A DNA stretch of 31,476 nt from CAXXFQ01 sp963674475 (GCA_963674475.2 CAXXFQ010000010.1:1-31476); one strand, 5' to 3'. Counted from the first letter of the stretch, positions 18,816 to 26,661 are shown. Numbers and translations: made by a program. Notes: generated by a model from the letters alone, not told the origin.

Positions 18816-19994
18816 CTATAATGAGAGTATTTTTATATGATCGTTATCCTGTAACAGACGCGCGCCTTCGATCACAACCCGATCTTGCGGGATTAAGCGG
18901 TCTGAAAGTACGGAACTTTGCTCTCTTCCTTGTTGTATGATAGAGATCACAACTTTTTCGACATGATCTCCGACGACTTTGAACACGTGATACTGATTTT
19001 CATCTTTGACAATGGCCTTCGTATTCAACACAAAGGCATCCGGAATCTGTTCGAGGCCAATGGACACTCTGGCAAACATCCCGGGTTTGATGGCATGTTC
19101 GGGGTTTACAACGAGAACTTTCGCCGTAAACTGGCGACTCTGAGGGTTCCCTGTCGGGACGATCCGGTCGACTGTTCCGGAAAATGTTTGTCCTTTCAAT
19201 GAATCCACATTTATTTCGACATCCATCTGTTCGTCGATCCGGCTGATATACAGTTCTGGGATCTCGACCTCGGCATAAAGACGATCGAGATCGACGATAT
19301 GATAAATCTCAGCATTCGCTTTAGCGATCTCATTCAGATTAAAATATTTTTCATCCACAACTCCACTAATCGGAGCGGCTATTTTGAGATCTTTCAAGGT
19401 GTTCTCCAGCAGTCGAATCTGGGCCTCGGCTGTTGTAATCTTTTCTCTGGCGCTTTGTAGAGTTGCCTGAGCGAGCTGAACTTGGTTGCGAAGTGAGTCG
19501 ATGGTTTGCTTTGAGACAAAGCCGTCTTTTAACAGTTGTTGATAACGATGAAGATCGGTTTGGGCCAACTGAAGCGTCGATTCTGCCTGAACCTTCCCCT
19601 GAATGGCGGCATTTTTTGCCGCAATCGCTTGCTGAAGCTGAAGCCTGGCGTCACTTTCATCAAAACGGACAATCGTTTCACCGGCAGTGACCGGGTCGCC
19701 CTCTTTGGCTTTGAGCAGGACAAGCTTCCCGCCATACTTTCCCTGAACCTTCGCTTCAGCATACGGCGCCATCGTTCCATAAAATGTTTTCGAAATCGTA
19801 ATTGCCTTTTGCATCACAGCCGCGACTTTTACCGGTTTCCCTTGTTCAGCGTGAATGGCTTCAATGCTCTGGCTGAACGTTGCGGACTCTTCGAGCGATG
19901 CCTCTTTCTTAGGAATGGTACGCGAGTATGCTCCATATCCCACAATCGCCGAGAGAATTATGAGAAGGCCTATAATACCGACATTCTTTCTCAT
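18816..19994 (-). CDS. RND efflux periplasmic adaptor (membrane-fusion protein)
   Basis: A 392-aa adaptor linking the RND pump to an outer-membrane channel; intact. ATG at 19994 behind AGGAGGAATGCT. Order of domains: N-terminal membrane anchor (VGIIGLLIILSAIVGYGAYS), lipoyl half-motif (GTMAPYAEAKVQGKYGGKLV, then KEGDPVTAGETIVRFD), a long alpha-hairpin (about residues 112-200, rich in Gln/Ala/Leu), second lipoyl half (LKIAAPISGVVDEKYF), beta-barrel (YAEVEIPELYISRIDEQM, then GTVDRIVPTGNPQSRQFTAK) and membrane-proximal domain (VLNTKAIVKDENQYHVFKVV). No lipobox Cys, so it is anchored by its helix. It is the first structural gene after the tetR gene. Confidence 0.93.
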   Translation of the reverse strand: MRKNVGIIGLLIILSAIVGYGAYSRTIPKKEASLEESATFSQSIEAIHAEQGKPVKVAAVMQKAITISKTFYGTMAPYAEAKVQGKYGGKLVLLKAKEGDPVTAGETIVRFDESDARLQLQQAIAAKNAAIQGKVQAESTLQLAQTDLHRYQQLLKDGFVSKQTIDSLRNQVQLAQATLQSAREKITTAEAQIRLLENTLKDLKIAAPISGVVDEKYFNLNEIAKANAEIYHIVDLDRLYAEVEIPELYISRIDEQMDVEINVDSLKGQTFSGTVDRIVPTGNPQSRQFTAKVLVVNPEHAIKPGMFARVSIGLEQIPDAFVLNTKAIVKDENQYHVFKVVGDHVEKVVISIIQQGREQSSVLSDRLIPQDRVVIEGARLLQDNDHIKILSL

Positions 19995-20070
19995 AGCATT
20001 CCTCCTGTTACAACTGATAAATTTTCCATTTACCAGGTCCGTTTATGGTATTTTGAAATATAAACGTTTT

Positions 20071-20092
20071 GACCAAAATAGTATATTTAGTC
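20071..20092. promoter_or_regulatory. TetR operator candidate upstream of the adaptor gene
   Basis: GACCAAA (20071-20077) and TTTAGTC (20086-20092) form an imperfect inverted repeat with an 8-nt spacer, 77 nt upstream of the adaptor start. The same element, same spacing, occurs at 20835-20856 upstream of the tetR gene; 20 of 26 positions including flanks agree. Confidence 0.6.
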
Positions 20093-20237
20093 GAAATGAT
20101 GTAAAAAAAATTATGCCACAGACAGGCATCGGACGTGTGACATATTTCTCTAGAACCTGGTCGCCTTGTTACAGGTGAACAGGAGAGGGCCCATCATCTG
20201 CGGACCACTCGAATGTACTCGCATAGCCTCCACCCCT

Positions 20238-20810
20238 TTATCGTTTTTCAATCCCTTTAAGCAACACCTTCATCATAATCTCAATATGCTGCTCAACATC
20301 CGACAGGGACATTTCAAAGATCCAGCGATGATCCAACCCCTTGAGAGCCGTAATCATCACTGAGGCCACAACCTTCGTATCGTCAATATCAAAATATCCC
20401 GCAGCACATCCCTCTTCCAATAAATCTTGAACCAACATCATCTCATACTTGCTGTGGTTCGAACGCAAATTTTCGATAAACGGCATATATTCGAGATACT
20501 CATCACGAACAGCCTTGTAGTAGTTGCCAAGATCTTTGACACAACGCATCCTCGTTAATAAAAAAGCTTCGAGTTTTGCCTGCGGCGTATCAACCTGCGC
20601 GATCGCCTGTTGGATCCGATTCTTCATAGACCCCGCTTCCTTATCGAGCACTGCGGCAAAAATTTCTTCCTTGCTGTCAAAGTAATGATAGACCGTTCCC
20701 TTGCCGACTTGCGCAGTCTGTGCAATCTCGTCAACCGTGGTTTTTTTCAGTCCAAACTGGGCGAATAGTCGCTGGGCCGCCGCAATAATACGCTCTTTCT
20801 TATCTTGCAT
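20238..20810 (-). CDS. TetR-family transcriptional repressor of the RND operon
   Basis: A 190-aa TetR repressor, intact. ATG at 20810 behind CAGGAAACATTT is chosen over an upstream TTG in the same frame. The helix-turn-helix is canonical (TTVDEIAQTAQVGKGTVYHY, residues about 24-43, then FDSKEEIF); GKGTVYHYF is the recognition helix. The C-terminal helices form the drug-sensing and dimerisation domain. It is first in the order tetR - adaptor - pump on the minus strand. Copies of one inverted repeat 25 nt upstream of its start and upstream of the adaptor strongly suggest that it represses itself and the pump genes. Confidence 0.92.
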   Translation of the reverse strand: MQDKKERIIAAAQRLFAQFGLKKTTVDEIAQTAQVGKGTVYHYFDSKEEIFAAVLDKEAGSMKNRIQQAIAQVDTPQAKLEAFLLTRMRCVKDLGNYYKAVRDEYLEYMPFIENLRSNHSKYEMMLVQDLLEEGCAAGYFDIDDTKVVASVMITALKGLDHRWIFEMSLSDVEQHIEIMMKVLLKGIEKR

Positions 20811-20834
20811 AAATGTTTCCTGTTTAAACAAATC

Positions 20835-20856
20835 GACCAAACTGGTTCTTTTAGTC
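20835..20856. promoter_or_regulatory. TetR operator candidate, autoregulatory copy
   Basis: GACCAAA (20835-20841) and TTTAGTC (20850-20856) with an 8-nt spacer, 25 nt upstream of the tetR start. It is the partner of the element at 20071-20092. Confidence 0.6.
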
Positions 20857-21088
20857 TAAACAAAATATAAAACTATTTTGAGGATTTGTCAAGAGGGCCT
20901 GTCACATTTTTTTGTGTGAAGAGTCGTTATGACAACAGCATCTACGAGAAAATGACTTGAAGATTCCAACAAATGGGCTTGACTTTTCTACAAAAGAAAC
21001 GGAGTTCTCTAATAGTACAACGTGGACAAATTACGTATTCCAATAGAATAATAAGCAGCACTCGCCACTCAAACAACGGAGGAAAACC

Positions 21089-21412
21089 ATGAATACACAG
21101 ACGCTCTTGTACGGTGTATATTACGGAGCTTTAGGGATTATGGCACTTTATGAAGCCTTCTTGTTTTTCCGGTTGAGGGAGTATAGCTACCTGGCTTATA
21201 CCGGATTCATTAGTTTTGGGCTGCTTCATGTACTCATCACAGACAAAGTTATTCTGGCGCAGTATGCCACAGAAGATCCTTTCAAAGGGATTCCGGGAAT
21301 ACTTGTTTTGGCCGTTCTTGCCTGCGCGATCCAATTTGAACGCTTGTTTTTAAATACCGACACCTCTCTAATTTTCTGCGAGCGGCACAATACTTTCCTC
21401 AAAAAAACATGA
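21089..21412 (+). CDS. 7TMR-DISM-type sensor membrane domain, truncated
   Basis: A 107-aa product behind GGAGGAAAACC. Three hydrophobic helices are visible: YGVYYGALGIMALYEAFLFF, YLAYTGFISFGLLHVLIT and GIPGILVLAVLACAIQF. The opening G-x-YYG-x-(7)-LYEAFLFFRLREYSYLAY follows the start of the seven-transmembrane signalling domain (7TMR-DISM) of bacterial sensor kinases and cyclases, where GIYYG, LYNLFLF and RDRSYLYY occur. The remaining four helices and any output domain are missing; 21413-21660 carries no continuing membrane frame. It is a truncated gene or a stand-alone small protein. Confidence 0.5.
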   Translation: MNTQTLLYGVYYGALGIMALYEAFLFFRLREYSYLAYTGFISFGLLHVLITDKVILAQYATEDPFKGIPGILVLAVLACAIQFERLFLNTDTSLIFCERHNTFLKKT

Positions 21413-21671
21413 TGAGGAACTGCGTCCGTCCCCGGTTCACGATACACATGATGAGGATTTCGAACGTTATTGAGCCGAACCTGGAACTTGCTAATCATTA
21501 TGGGAACGCGTACGAAAATTCTTGACTTTCAGACAGCTCCGGTGTTGCCTATTTTAAAATTACAAGAACGGTATTTTGGCGACCTTTACCGACAGCGAAT
21601 CGTCGCTTATTCGTTGCTTCCTGTTGGCGGAGCTTGAGTGATGAAACAAACAAAAAAGGAGGAGTGAGCTG

Positions 21672-22661
21672 ATGAAAACACAGAGATGGGGAATTCTTGC
21701 GACAGGAAATATTGCGAACGATCTGGCCTCAGCCATCAAGGATTGTGAAGGCGCAGAGCTGCTCGCCGTAGCCTCACGCTCGCAGACAAAGGCTGACGAA
21801 TTCGCCGAAAAATGGTCGATACCCAGAGCCTATGGCTCATACGAGGAGCTTGTCAACGATCCTGATGTGGATGTTGTATATATCGCCACACCGCATAATT
21901 TCCATTATGAGAACATGAAGCTTTGCTTGAGTGCGGGAAAGCACGTGTTGTGTGAGAAAGCTTTCACGATTAATGCACAGCAGGCGGAAGAATGCATCCA
22001 GCTTGCCCGCGAAAAAAATCTGTTTCTGATGGAAGCGATGTGGACGCGCTTTTTTCCGGCAGTGCGAAGAATTCGGGAAATGATTGAGGAAAAGGTTCTG
22101 GGAGAGATTCGTTTCGTGCAGGCGGATTTTTTTCACCACTTGCCTTTCGACGCGGAACACCGTTTGTATAATCCCAACCTTGGGGGCGGCGCCTTATTGG
22201 ATTTGGGAATTTATCCAGTCTCCTTTGCTGTGATGCTGCTCGGTTTGCCGGAGGTCATTTCAAGTTCTGCACGTCTCGGGGAAACAGGAGTTGATGAGGT
22301 GGATTCACTGATCTTCTGCTATGAAAACTGCTCGAGCGCTCAAGTATCCTGCGGTCTCGGCATCGAGAAACCGCGTGAGGTCTTCATACTCGGCACAAAA
22401 GGCTGCATAAAGATTCCGGAATCCTTCTTTCGCCCCGCTCGCTTTACGTTGCAGCTCTACGGGCAAGAAGCGGAGGAACATTCGTATCCCTATCCCGGCA
22501 ACGGCTATGGCTATGAACTCGAAGAGGTCATGCAATGTTTGGCTCAGGGCAAGCTGGAAAGCGAGATTATGCCGCTCGATGAAACGCTGGACATCATGCA
22601 ACTCTGCGACCGATTGCGCGCCGAGTGGGGTGTCGTGTATCCGGAAGAGATGCATTCATAG
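21672..22661 (+). CDS. Gfo/Idh/MocA-family oxidoreductase
   Basis: A 329-aa NAD(P)-dependent dehydrogenase, intact, behind AAAGGAGGAGTGAGCTG. The N-terminal Rossmann fold has WGILATGNIANDLASAI (residues 6-22) and IATPHNFHYE; the cofactor/active-site motif is CEKAF at 94-98, Ala replacing the common Pro of EKP. The C-terminal substrate half has GGGALLDLGIYPVSFA with the conserved Asp-x-Gly-x-Tyr. Closest in style to dihydrodiol dehydrogenase and sugar oxidoreductases acting on cyclic polyols. The substrate is not predictable. It is isolated by strand from its neighbours, and its last 6 nt overlap the end of a Nudix remnant on the other strand. Confidence 0.92.
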   Translation: MKTQRWGILATGNIANDLASAIKDCEGAELLAVASRSQTKADEFAEKWSIPRAYGSYEELVNDPDVDVVYIATPHNFHYENMKLCLSAGKHVLCEKAFTINAQQAEECIQLAREKNLFLMEAMWTRFFPAVRRIREMIEEKVLGEIRFVQADFFHHLPFDAEHRLYNPNLGGGALLDLGIYPVSFAVMLLGLPEVISSSARLGETGVDEVDSLIFCYENCSSAQVSCGLGIEKPREVFILGTKGCIKIPESFFRPARFTLQLYGQEAEEHSYPYPGNGYGYELEEVMQCLAQGKLESEIMPLDETLDIMQLCDRLRAEWGVVYPEEMHS

Positions 22662-22823
22662 GCGTTCACCCTTCTCTTCACGAATTTCTCTGATACATGC
22701 TTCTTTAGGAGATTCTCCTGCTTCAACGCCTCCGCCGGGCGGAAGCCAATAATCAAGATAAGATGGTTTGACGACAAGAATTGTATCCTTATGCAGAAAC
22801 AGTGCTCCTGCCGACATTTTCAT
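22656..22823 (-). pseudogene. Nudix hydrolase, cut off just after the Nudix box
   Basis: A 55-codon frame reads KMSAGALFLHKDTILVVKPS, then LPPGGGVEAGESPKEACIRE, then IREEKGERL and stops. It contains a complete Nudix box, G-x5-E-x7-RE-I-x-EE-x-G, which binds the metal for pyrophosphate hydrolysis. Normal Nudix proteins are 130 aa or longer; the part after the box is missing, and the sequence there belongs to the oxidoreductase on the other strand, so a junction removed it. It lies 31 nt after the glycosyltransferase on the same strand. The product is unlikely to fold. Confidence 0.65.
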
Positions 22824-22854
22824 GATTGATGGTCCCCCTCTGTTTTAAATGTTC

Positions 22855-23976
22855 TTACTGGCTGAGAACGCTCCGGTAAACTTCCACCGTCCGTTCTGCC
22901 GCTGTACTCCAGGAGAAGTTCTGCACACGTTTTCGGCCTTTTTCGACCAGCAAGTCCCGAAGGCCCCGGTCGTTCAGGCCCTTCAGGATCGCGGCCGCCA
23001 TATCTTCAAGTGAGTTCGGGTCAAAGCAGATCGCGGCGTCTCCGGCCACTTCCGGCAAGGCCGATACATTGGAAATCGCCACCGGCGTGTCGTAGTTCAT
23101 CGCTTCGAGCGCCTGAAATCCAAAACCTTCATACAGTGACGGATGCACAAAGAGCTCGGCGTTGGCATAGAGCGCCGGCGTCAGTTCCGGCTCCACAAAA
23201 CCGGTCAAGATTATATCTTCTGTGAGCTGTTCTTCAGTAATGAGCTTTTGAAGCTGCGAACGGAGTTTGTCGTTTTTTCCGGCCAGTACTAAACAGGCGT
23301 CGATTTTGTCGCGCGCTCTGAGCACTTTATAGGCTTTAATCAACGTGTCAAAGTTTTTATGGGGCATGAAATTACTGAGAAACAAAAGGTATTTGCGGGA
23401 AATCCCGAATTGTTGCCGAAGCCTTTCTCGCGACTCCGAATTTCGGACGTTTTCAATCGCCTCGTTTCTTGGCTCGATGCCGTTGTAAATCACTTCAATC
23501 TTCTGCTCCGGCACACCGAGATATTTCATAATATCCTGTTTCGAACATTCCGAGACCGTTAGCACTTTTTTCGCGCTTTTCGCGGCCGCCCACATCATGC
23601 TCTTGGCATAGTAATACGCCGCTGGTTGGGGTAAATATTCCGGAAATCGCAAATGGATGACATCGTGAATTGTGACGACGCCTTTGCAAGGACGAATAGG
23701 GGGCAACGTGTAATGGGGCGCATGAAAGAGATTGAGTCCCTGGGTCGCCATTTTAATCGGCAAACCCAGGAGTTCTTTCAACGAATATTTAGGGGAGTTG
23801 TCCTCGACTAAGCTGATATTCCGGCCTGTCCGAGGTATCAATGACGCATCTTCAGGATAGTGAAAGATGTAATACTCGTTTTGGCTGTCATAGCATGGGA
23901 TGTAAGTGAGTAATTGTTCGAGATAGGTTCCTATGCCGAAGTCTCGAATCTTTCGCGCGTCGATTCCGATTTTCAT
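22855..23976 (-). CDS. Glycosyltransferase family 4
   Basis: A 373-aa GT-B enzyme that transfers a sugar from a nucleotide donor, intact. ATG at 23976 is chosen because MKIGIDARKIRDFGIGTYLE is the standard start; an in-frame ATG lies 9 codons earlier. The acceptor half has LFHAPHYTLPP and VTIHDVIHL; the donor half has KYLLFLSNFMPHKNFDTLIK, LTGFVEPELTPALYANAELF, then HPSLYEGFGFQALEAMNYDT, with the E-x7-E pair typical of retaining GT4 enzymes. Similar to mannosyl- or rhamnosyltransferases of surface polysaccharide pathways. No other polysaccharide gene adjoins it. Confidence 0.93.
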   Translation of the reverse strand: MKIGIDARKIRDFGIGTYLEQLLTYIPCYDSQNEYYIFHYPEDASLIPRTGRNISLVEDNSPKYSLKELLGLPIKMATQGLNLFHAPHYTLPPIRPCKGVVTIHDVIHLRFPEYLPQPAAYYYAKSMMWAAAKSAKKVLTVSECSKQDIMKYLGVPEQKIEVIYNGIEPRNEAIENVRNSESRERLRQQFGISRKYLLFLSNFMPHKNFDTLIKAYKVLRARDKIDACLVLAGKNDKLRSQLQKLITEEQLTEDIILTGFVEPELTPALYANAELFVHPSLYEGFGFQALEAMNYDTPVAISNVSALPEVAGDAAICFDPNSLEDMAAAILKGLNDRGLRDLLVEKGRKRVQNFSWSTAAERTVEVYRSVLSQ

Positions 23977-24086
23977 TCCTGTATTCCTGTGCAATTTTTC
24001 CATTGACACTAAAGTTTTGTTCGCAAGGATAGGTTTTGCGGCTTCTTAAAAAATGTCAAGAAAGATCGAAAAAGGAGACGCGCTAA

Positions 24087-24146
24087 ATGAGCATGAATTG
24101 TTTTTGGAAGCGCCGGCATCTTTCCGGCAAGATGCCGGCGCTCTAA
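24087..24146 (+). CDS. Possible 19-aa leader peptide upstream of the TerB-like gene
   Basis: MSMNCFWKRRHLSGKMPAL is preceded by AAAGGAG at 9 nt and ends 13 nt before the TerB-like start, whose own site GAGGAG follows. A very stable hairpin lies inside the frame. It could be a translated leader or just a frame running through a palindromic repeat; peptides like GKMPAL arise commonly from such repeats. Confidence 0.3.
   Translation: MSMNCFWKRRHLSGKMPAL
24109..24142. repeat. GC-rich 14-bp palindromic element (REP-like)
   Basis: Perfect arms AGCGCCGGCATCTT and AAGATGCCGGCGCT flank a TCCGGC loop. It resembles dispersed GC-rich REP-type palindromes. It sits in the leader of the TerB-like gene and upstream of the divergent glycosyltransferase. 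Confidence 0.65.
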
Positions 24147-24159
24147 TTGAGGAGACGTT

Positions 24160-24816
24160 ATGACACAAGAACACCACCCTTTAAGCGGCTATCCAGAGCA
24201 CGAAAAAGTTGATTACCTCTGTCTGATCGCCTCGATGGCAGCGGCTGATAGTGTTATCAGCGACGATGAGCTGACGCAATTGCGGACATTTTGTGAAGCC
24301 GCGGACATTGATGCGATGGATGTCGGTCTGATCCTTTCGGCCGCTGCCGATCCCACTTTTTTGGATATCCCGGCAATCTTGCAACGTCTCGCCGGCACCG
24401 AACTTCGCTTTACCTTACTGAGTGATCTGTTGTTTATGGCTCATGCCGACGGAATCGTCTCGCCGGAAGAGGATGAGGATATGCAGTATATCGCCCGGCA
24501 TCTGGACATCAGTCCGGCACAGGTCGCCGCCACAGAGCTTTATGTTAAAAACGTGTTTGCCGCCCAGGAGGCTGATGAGACCAAAAAAGACTGGGCTGCC
24601 GTAGGAAGTGAAATAGCCGGAGCGCTGGCCGGGGCGGGAGTGCCACTGGGAGCGGTGGCGATCTCCGGCTGTTTGTGCGGCGCCGGGGCGACAGAATTGT
24701 CAAAGGCATTGACCGCTTTAGGCATGGGACTCGGTCTGACTCCCGGAATCGGGGTTGTACTCTCTCTCGGGGTATGCAGCTATTTCGGCGTTCGACACCT
24801 CTTTAAAAAACTATGA
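24160..24816 (+). CDS. TerB-like domain protein with hydrophobic glycine-rich tail
   Basis: A 218-aa protein behind GAGGAGACGTT. Residues about 20-135 form an all-helical TerB-type domain with its two repeated signatures: LIASMAAADSVISDDELTQL and LLFMAHADGIVSPEEDEDMQ, then YIARHLDIS. The acidic A-D-G/x-I/V-S-x-x-E motifs are thought to bind metal in this family. Residues about 150-215 are Gly/Ala-rich and hydrophobic (AGALAGAGVPLGAVAISGCL, GMGLGLTPGIGVVLSLGVCS), so the protein probably inserts in or attaches to the inner membrane. Its stop overlaps the start of a membrane protein gene (ATGA). TerB proteins take part in tellurium-resistance-type (Ter) stress complexes. Confidence 0.8.
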   Translation: MTQEHHPLSGYPEHEKVDYLCLIASMAAADSVISDDELTQLRTFCEAADIDAMDVGLILSAAADPTFLDIPAILQRLAGTELRFTLLSDLLFMAHADGIVSPEEDEDMQYIARHLDISPAQVAATELYVKNVFAAQEADETKKDWAAVGSEIAGALAGAGVPLGAVAISGCLCGAGATELSKALTALGMGLGLTPGIGVVLSLGVCSYFGVRHLFKKL

Positions 24817-25532
24817 TTTCACCGCCGCCACCCACAGACCAGGGTCCTAAAACATCCCAAATCTTGCGAATCCTCAGAGGCAGCTTGTTGAAAAGTCCAG
24901 AAGGTCATATTCTTGTAACCGGGCTTGTTGTCGGATGTCTCTATCTGCTATGGATCGGACTAAACGGCCTTTGGGACCCAAAACGGATGCAGATTTTTGT
25001 CGCCATGACCGCCACGCATGTGCTGTTCGGCAGAGCCGCCGGCATGTCCTTCGGCTACACGGTCAATCTGGGAAATATCACGATTATTCTGACCAGCATG
25101 ACGATCGAGTCGATCGTGTTATTGATTTTTTATCCGCTTTTTGTGTTTAGCTGGCGACATTTGCTGGTGTTTCCGGTGCTCAAGAAAATGATGGACCGTT
25201 TGCATCAGGCTGCCGAGAAACATCATAAACTGATTCACCGTTATGGCTTGTTCGGTCTGTTTGCCTTCGTCTGGTTTCCTTTTTGGATGACCGGTTCTCT
25301 TGTCGGCTGCATTATCGGATTTCTACTGGAACTGCGTCCCTGGGTGACGATCGGCGTTGTGATCGGCGGCGGCTATATGGCGATTGTGAGCTGGTCGTTT
25401 CTTTTACATACATTGCACGATCGAGCCGCCGGCTTCAGTCCCTATGCCTCGCTTATTATCCTGTCGATCCTGATTCTGCTTGCCCTGCTTGGCAGCCTTA
25501 TGGGGCGCAAGAAACAGGATAAAAATGAATAA
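24813..25532 (+). CDS. COG2426-type integral membrane protein (small multidrug export family)
   Basis: A 239-aa membrane protein, translationally coupled to the TerB-like gene by an ATGA overlap. Hydrophobic segments lie at about residues 34-54, 62-85, 92-118, 145-165, 170-195 and 213-230. HRYGLFGLFAFVWFPFWMTG, then GCIIGFLLELRPWVTIGVV, are the landmarks of PF06695, a family named for drug export on thin evidence. The C-terminus ends in a charged KKQDKNE tail. The pairing with a TerB protein suggests a two-part inner-membrane complex. Transport function is inferred only from the family name. Confidence 0.78.
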   Translation: MISPPPPTDQGPKTSQILRILRGSLLKSPEGHILVTGLVVGCLYLLWIGLNGLWDPKRMQIFVAMTATHVLFGRAAGMSFGYTVNLGNITIILTSMTIESIVLLIFYPLFVFSWRHLLVFPVLKKMMDRLHQAAEKHHKLIHRYGLFGLFAFVWFPFWMTGSLVGCIIGFLLELRPWVTIGVVIGGGYMAIVSWSFLLHTLHDRAAGFSPYASLIILSILILLALLGSLMGRKKQDKNE

Positions 25533-25536
25533 ACTG

Positions 25537-25643
25537 CGAAGGGCCCGAAGGCCCGCGAAGAAAAAAGTAGCGTTACTCTTTTGAAAATAACCATACCGGT
25601 GAACAGCCTTGTTCACCAAAAATTTCTGTAAATAAGGCTGTTC
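25537..25643. repeat. Repeat and overlapping hairpins between convergent operons
   Basis: At 25537-25561 CGAAGG-like units recur at about 9-nt spacing. At 25598-25617 arms GGTGAACA and TGTTCACC enclose GCCT; at 25601-25643 arms GAACAGCCTT and AAGGCTGTTC enclose 23 nt. The last two share bases, so only one can form at a time. They lie between the ends of two facing operons and may act as a two-way terminator. Confidence 0.45.
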
Positions 25644-25708
25644 GCAAGTACGCATCGCCCCCCCCTTTCTTCCATCATGCGGGACGATTAACTCGCTCAT
25701 GAGAACTC

Positions 25709-26548
25709 CTATATCTCTCTCTTTAGAAACCGGTCTTCAAATGCCCGCAACGCGTTTTTGTGACGACCTGGATCGTACACGGCAAAGACCACGCGATCGA
25801 AACAGCCCCGGAATTCAGGACGAGCAAGCCAGGAGCCAAAGGCATCCGCCACCATGTTCGGTTGATTTCGAAACACTCCACATCCCCATGCACCCAGGAG
25901 TACCGTCCGGTGTTCTTGCTCTCGGGCAATTGCCAGCACAATTCCGGCACGGCGCCGTAATGCTGTTTCAATATCCGGCCACGCGCCGGCGTCTCGCCGC
26001 AAGACTTGTCCCGCATTCGGCGCTGGAGCCGTGATGACCGACGCCAAAAACACATCCTCTAACAGTTCACGATTTCGTGTGCGAAACCACGGGACGCTTG
26101 GGGCATAAATCATATGATCGCTGTATAAGAGCGATGAATGCGCTCGATTATACTCGTAATACCTTGGCTGGGTCAGAAGGCAGGGATAGAGTCCCGAGCA
26201 TCGCGTCAGATCCTCTTCTTGCGCTTTGGCCCCATTCAGAAAGCCCCCTCCCGGATTTCGGGCTGACGCATAATTGAGCAGAACCAGATCGTGATAGCCT
26301 TCATGGTGAATGAGCCGATAGGCGGCGACCTGTGTGGTCTCCGGCGTCACTTCGATCGCTGGTTTTCCGCCACTGCATGGATTCTGAATCCGGAGCAAAT
26401 TAGATCCTTGCTCAGGAGTGTATAATATGGCGCCCTTCACGGCAGCATGTTGTTCGGAAAGAAATTCAATAGTCTTGCCGGATGGACTGGTGTATCTTCC
26501 TTTATCCAGTATTCGCAGTGTTTCTTGGGCAATATTTTTCAATGACAT
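25709..26548 (-). CDS. Poly(ADP-ribose) glycohydrolase-like protein (TIGR02452/DUF2263)
   Basis: A 279-aa macrodomain-fold protein of the bacterial-type PARG group, intact. Residues 91-112 (LNYASARNPGGGFLNGAKAQ, then EE) carry the diagnostic GGG-F-x-x-G-x-x-AQEE motif; the paired Glu are the predicted catalytic residues that cleave the ribose-ribose bond of poly(ADP-ribose) or release ADP-ribose. SGLYPCLL follows, and near 220 LLGAWGCGVFRNQP closes the ligand pocket. ATG at 26548 gives the standard MSLKNIAQETLRIL start. It is last in the minus-strand run phosphatase - kinase - nicotinamidase-like - vWA - PARG. It should act on ADP-ribose groups in the cytosol; the substrate in this organism is unknown. 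Confidence 0.9.
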   Translation of the reverse strand: MSLKNIAQETLRILDKGRYTSPSGKTIEFLSEQHAAVKGAILYTPEQGSNLLRIQNPCSGGKPAIEVTPETTQVAAYRLIHHEGYHDLVLLNYASARNPGGGFLNGAKAQEEDLTRCSGLYPCLLTQPRYYEYNRAHSSLLYSDHMIYAPSVPWFRTRNRELLEDVFLASVITAPAPNAGQVLRRDAGAWPDIETALRRRAGIVLAIAREQEHRTVLLGAWGCGVFRNQPNMVADAFGSWLARPEFRGCFDRVVFAVYDPGRHKNALRAFEDRFLKREI

Positions 26549-26563
26549 ATTTCTTCTCTTTTT

Positions 26564-26647
26564 GCCGCAAAGGCGCAAAGGCGCAAAGGCGCAAAGGACG
26601 ATCGTTTTTTTCGGATTTCTCTTTGCGTCTCAGCGTCTTTGCGGTGA
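26564..26647. repeat. 8-nt-period inverted repeat (CGCAAAGG units)
   Basis: Four CGCAAAGG units in a row form the left arm; the right arm is CTTTGCGT, CTCAGCGT, CTTTGCGG. The arms pair around an AT-rich centre. It fills most of the vWA-PARG gap. Such elements recur in unrelated environmental genomes. Confidence 0.75.
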
Positions 26648-26661
26648 AGAACAGACAAATT

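Noticed and set aside
20811..20840. TTG start ten codons upstream of the RND tetR ATG
   Set aside because: CAGGAAA is correctly spaced for the ATG at 20810, and the TTG overlaps the operator-like repeat.
26564..26647. CGCAAAGG tandem units considered as a CRISPR array
   Set aside because: Units are 8 nt, contiguous and without spacers; the element is a short inverted repeat.
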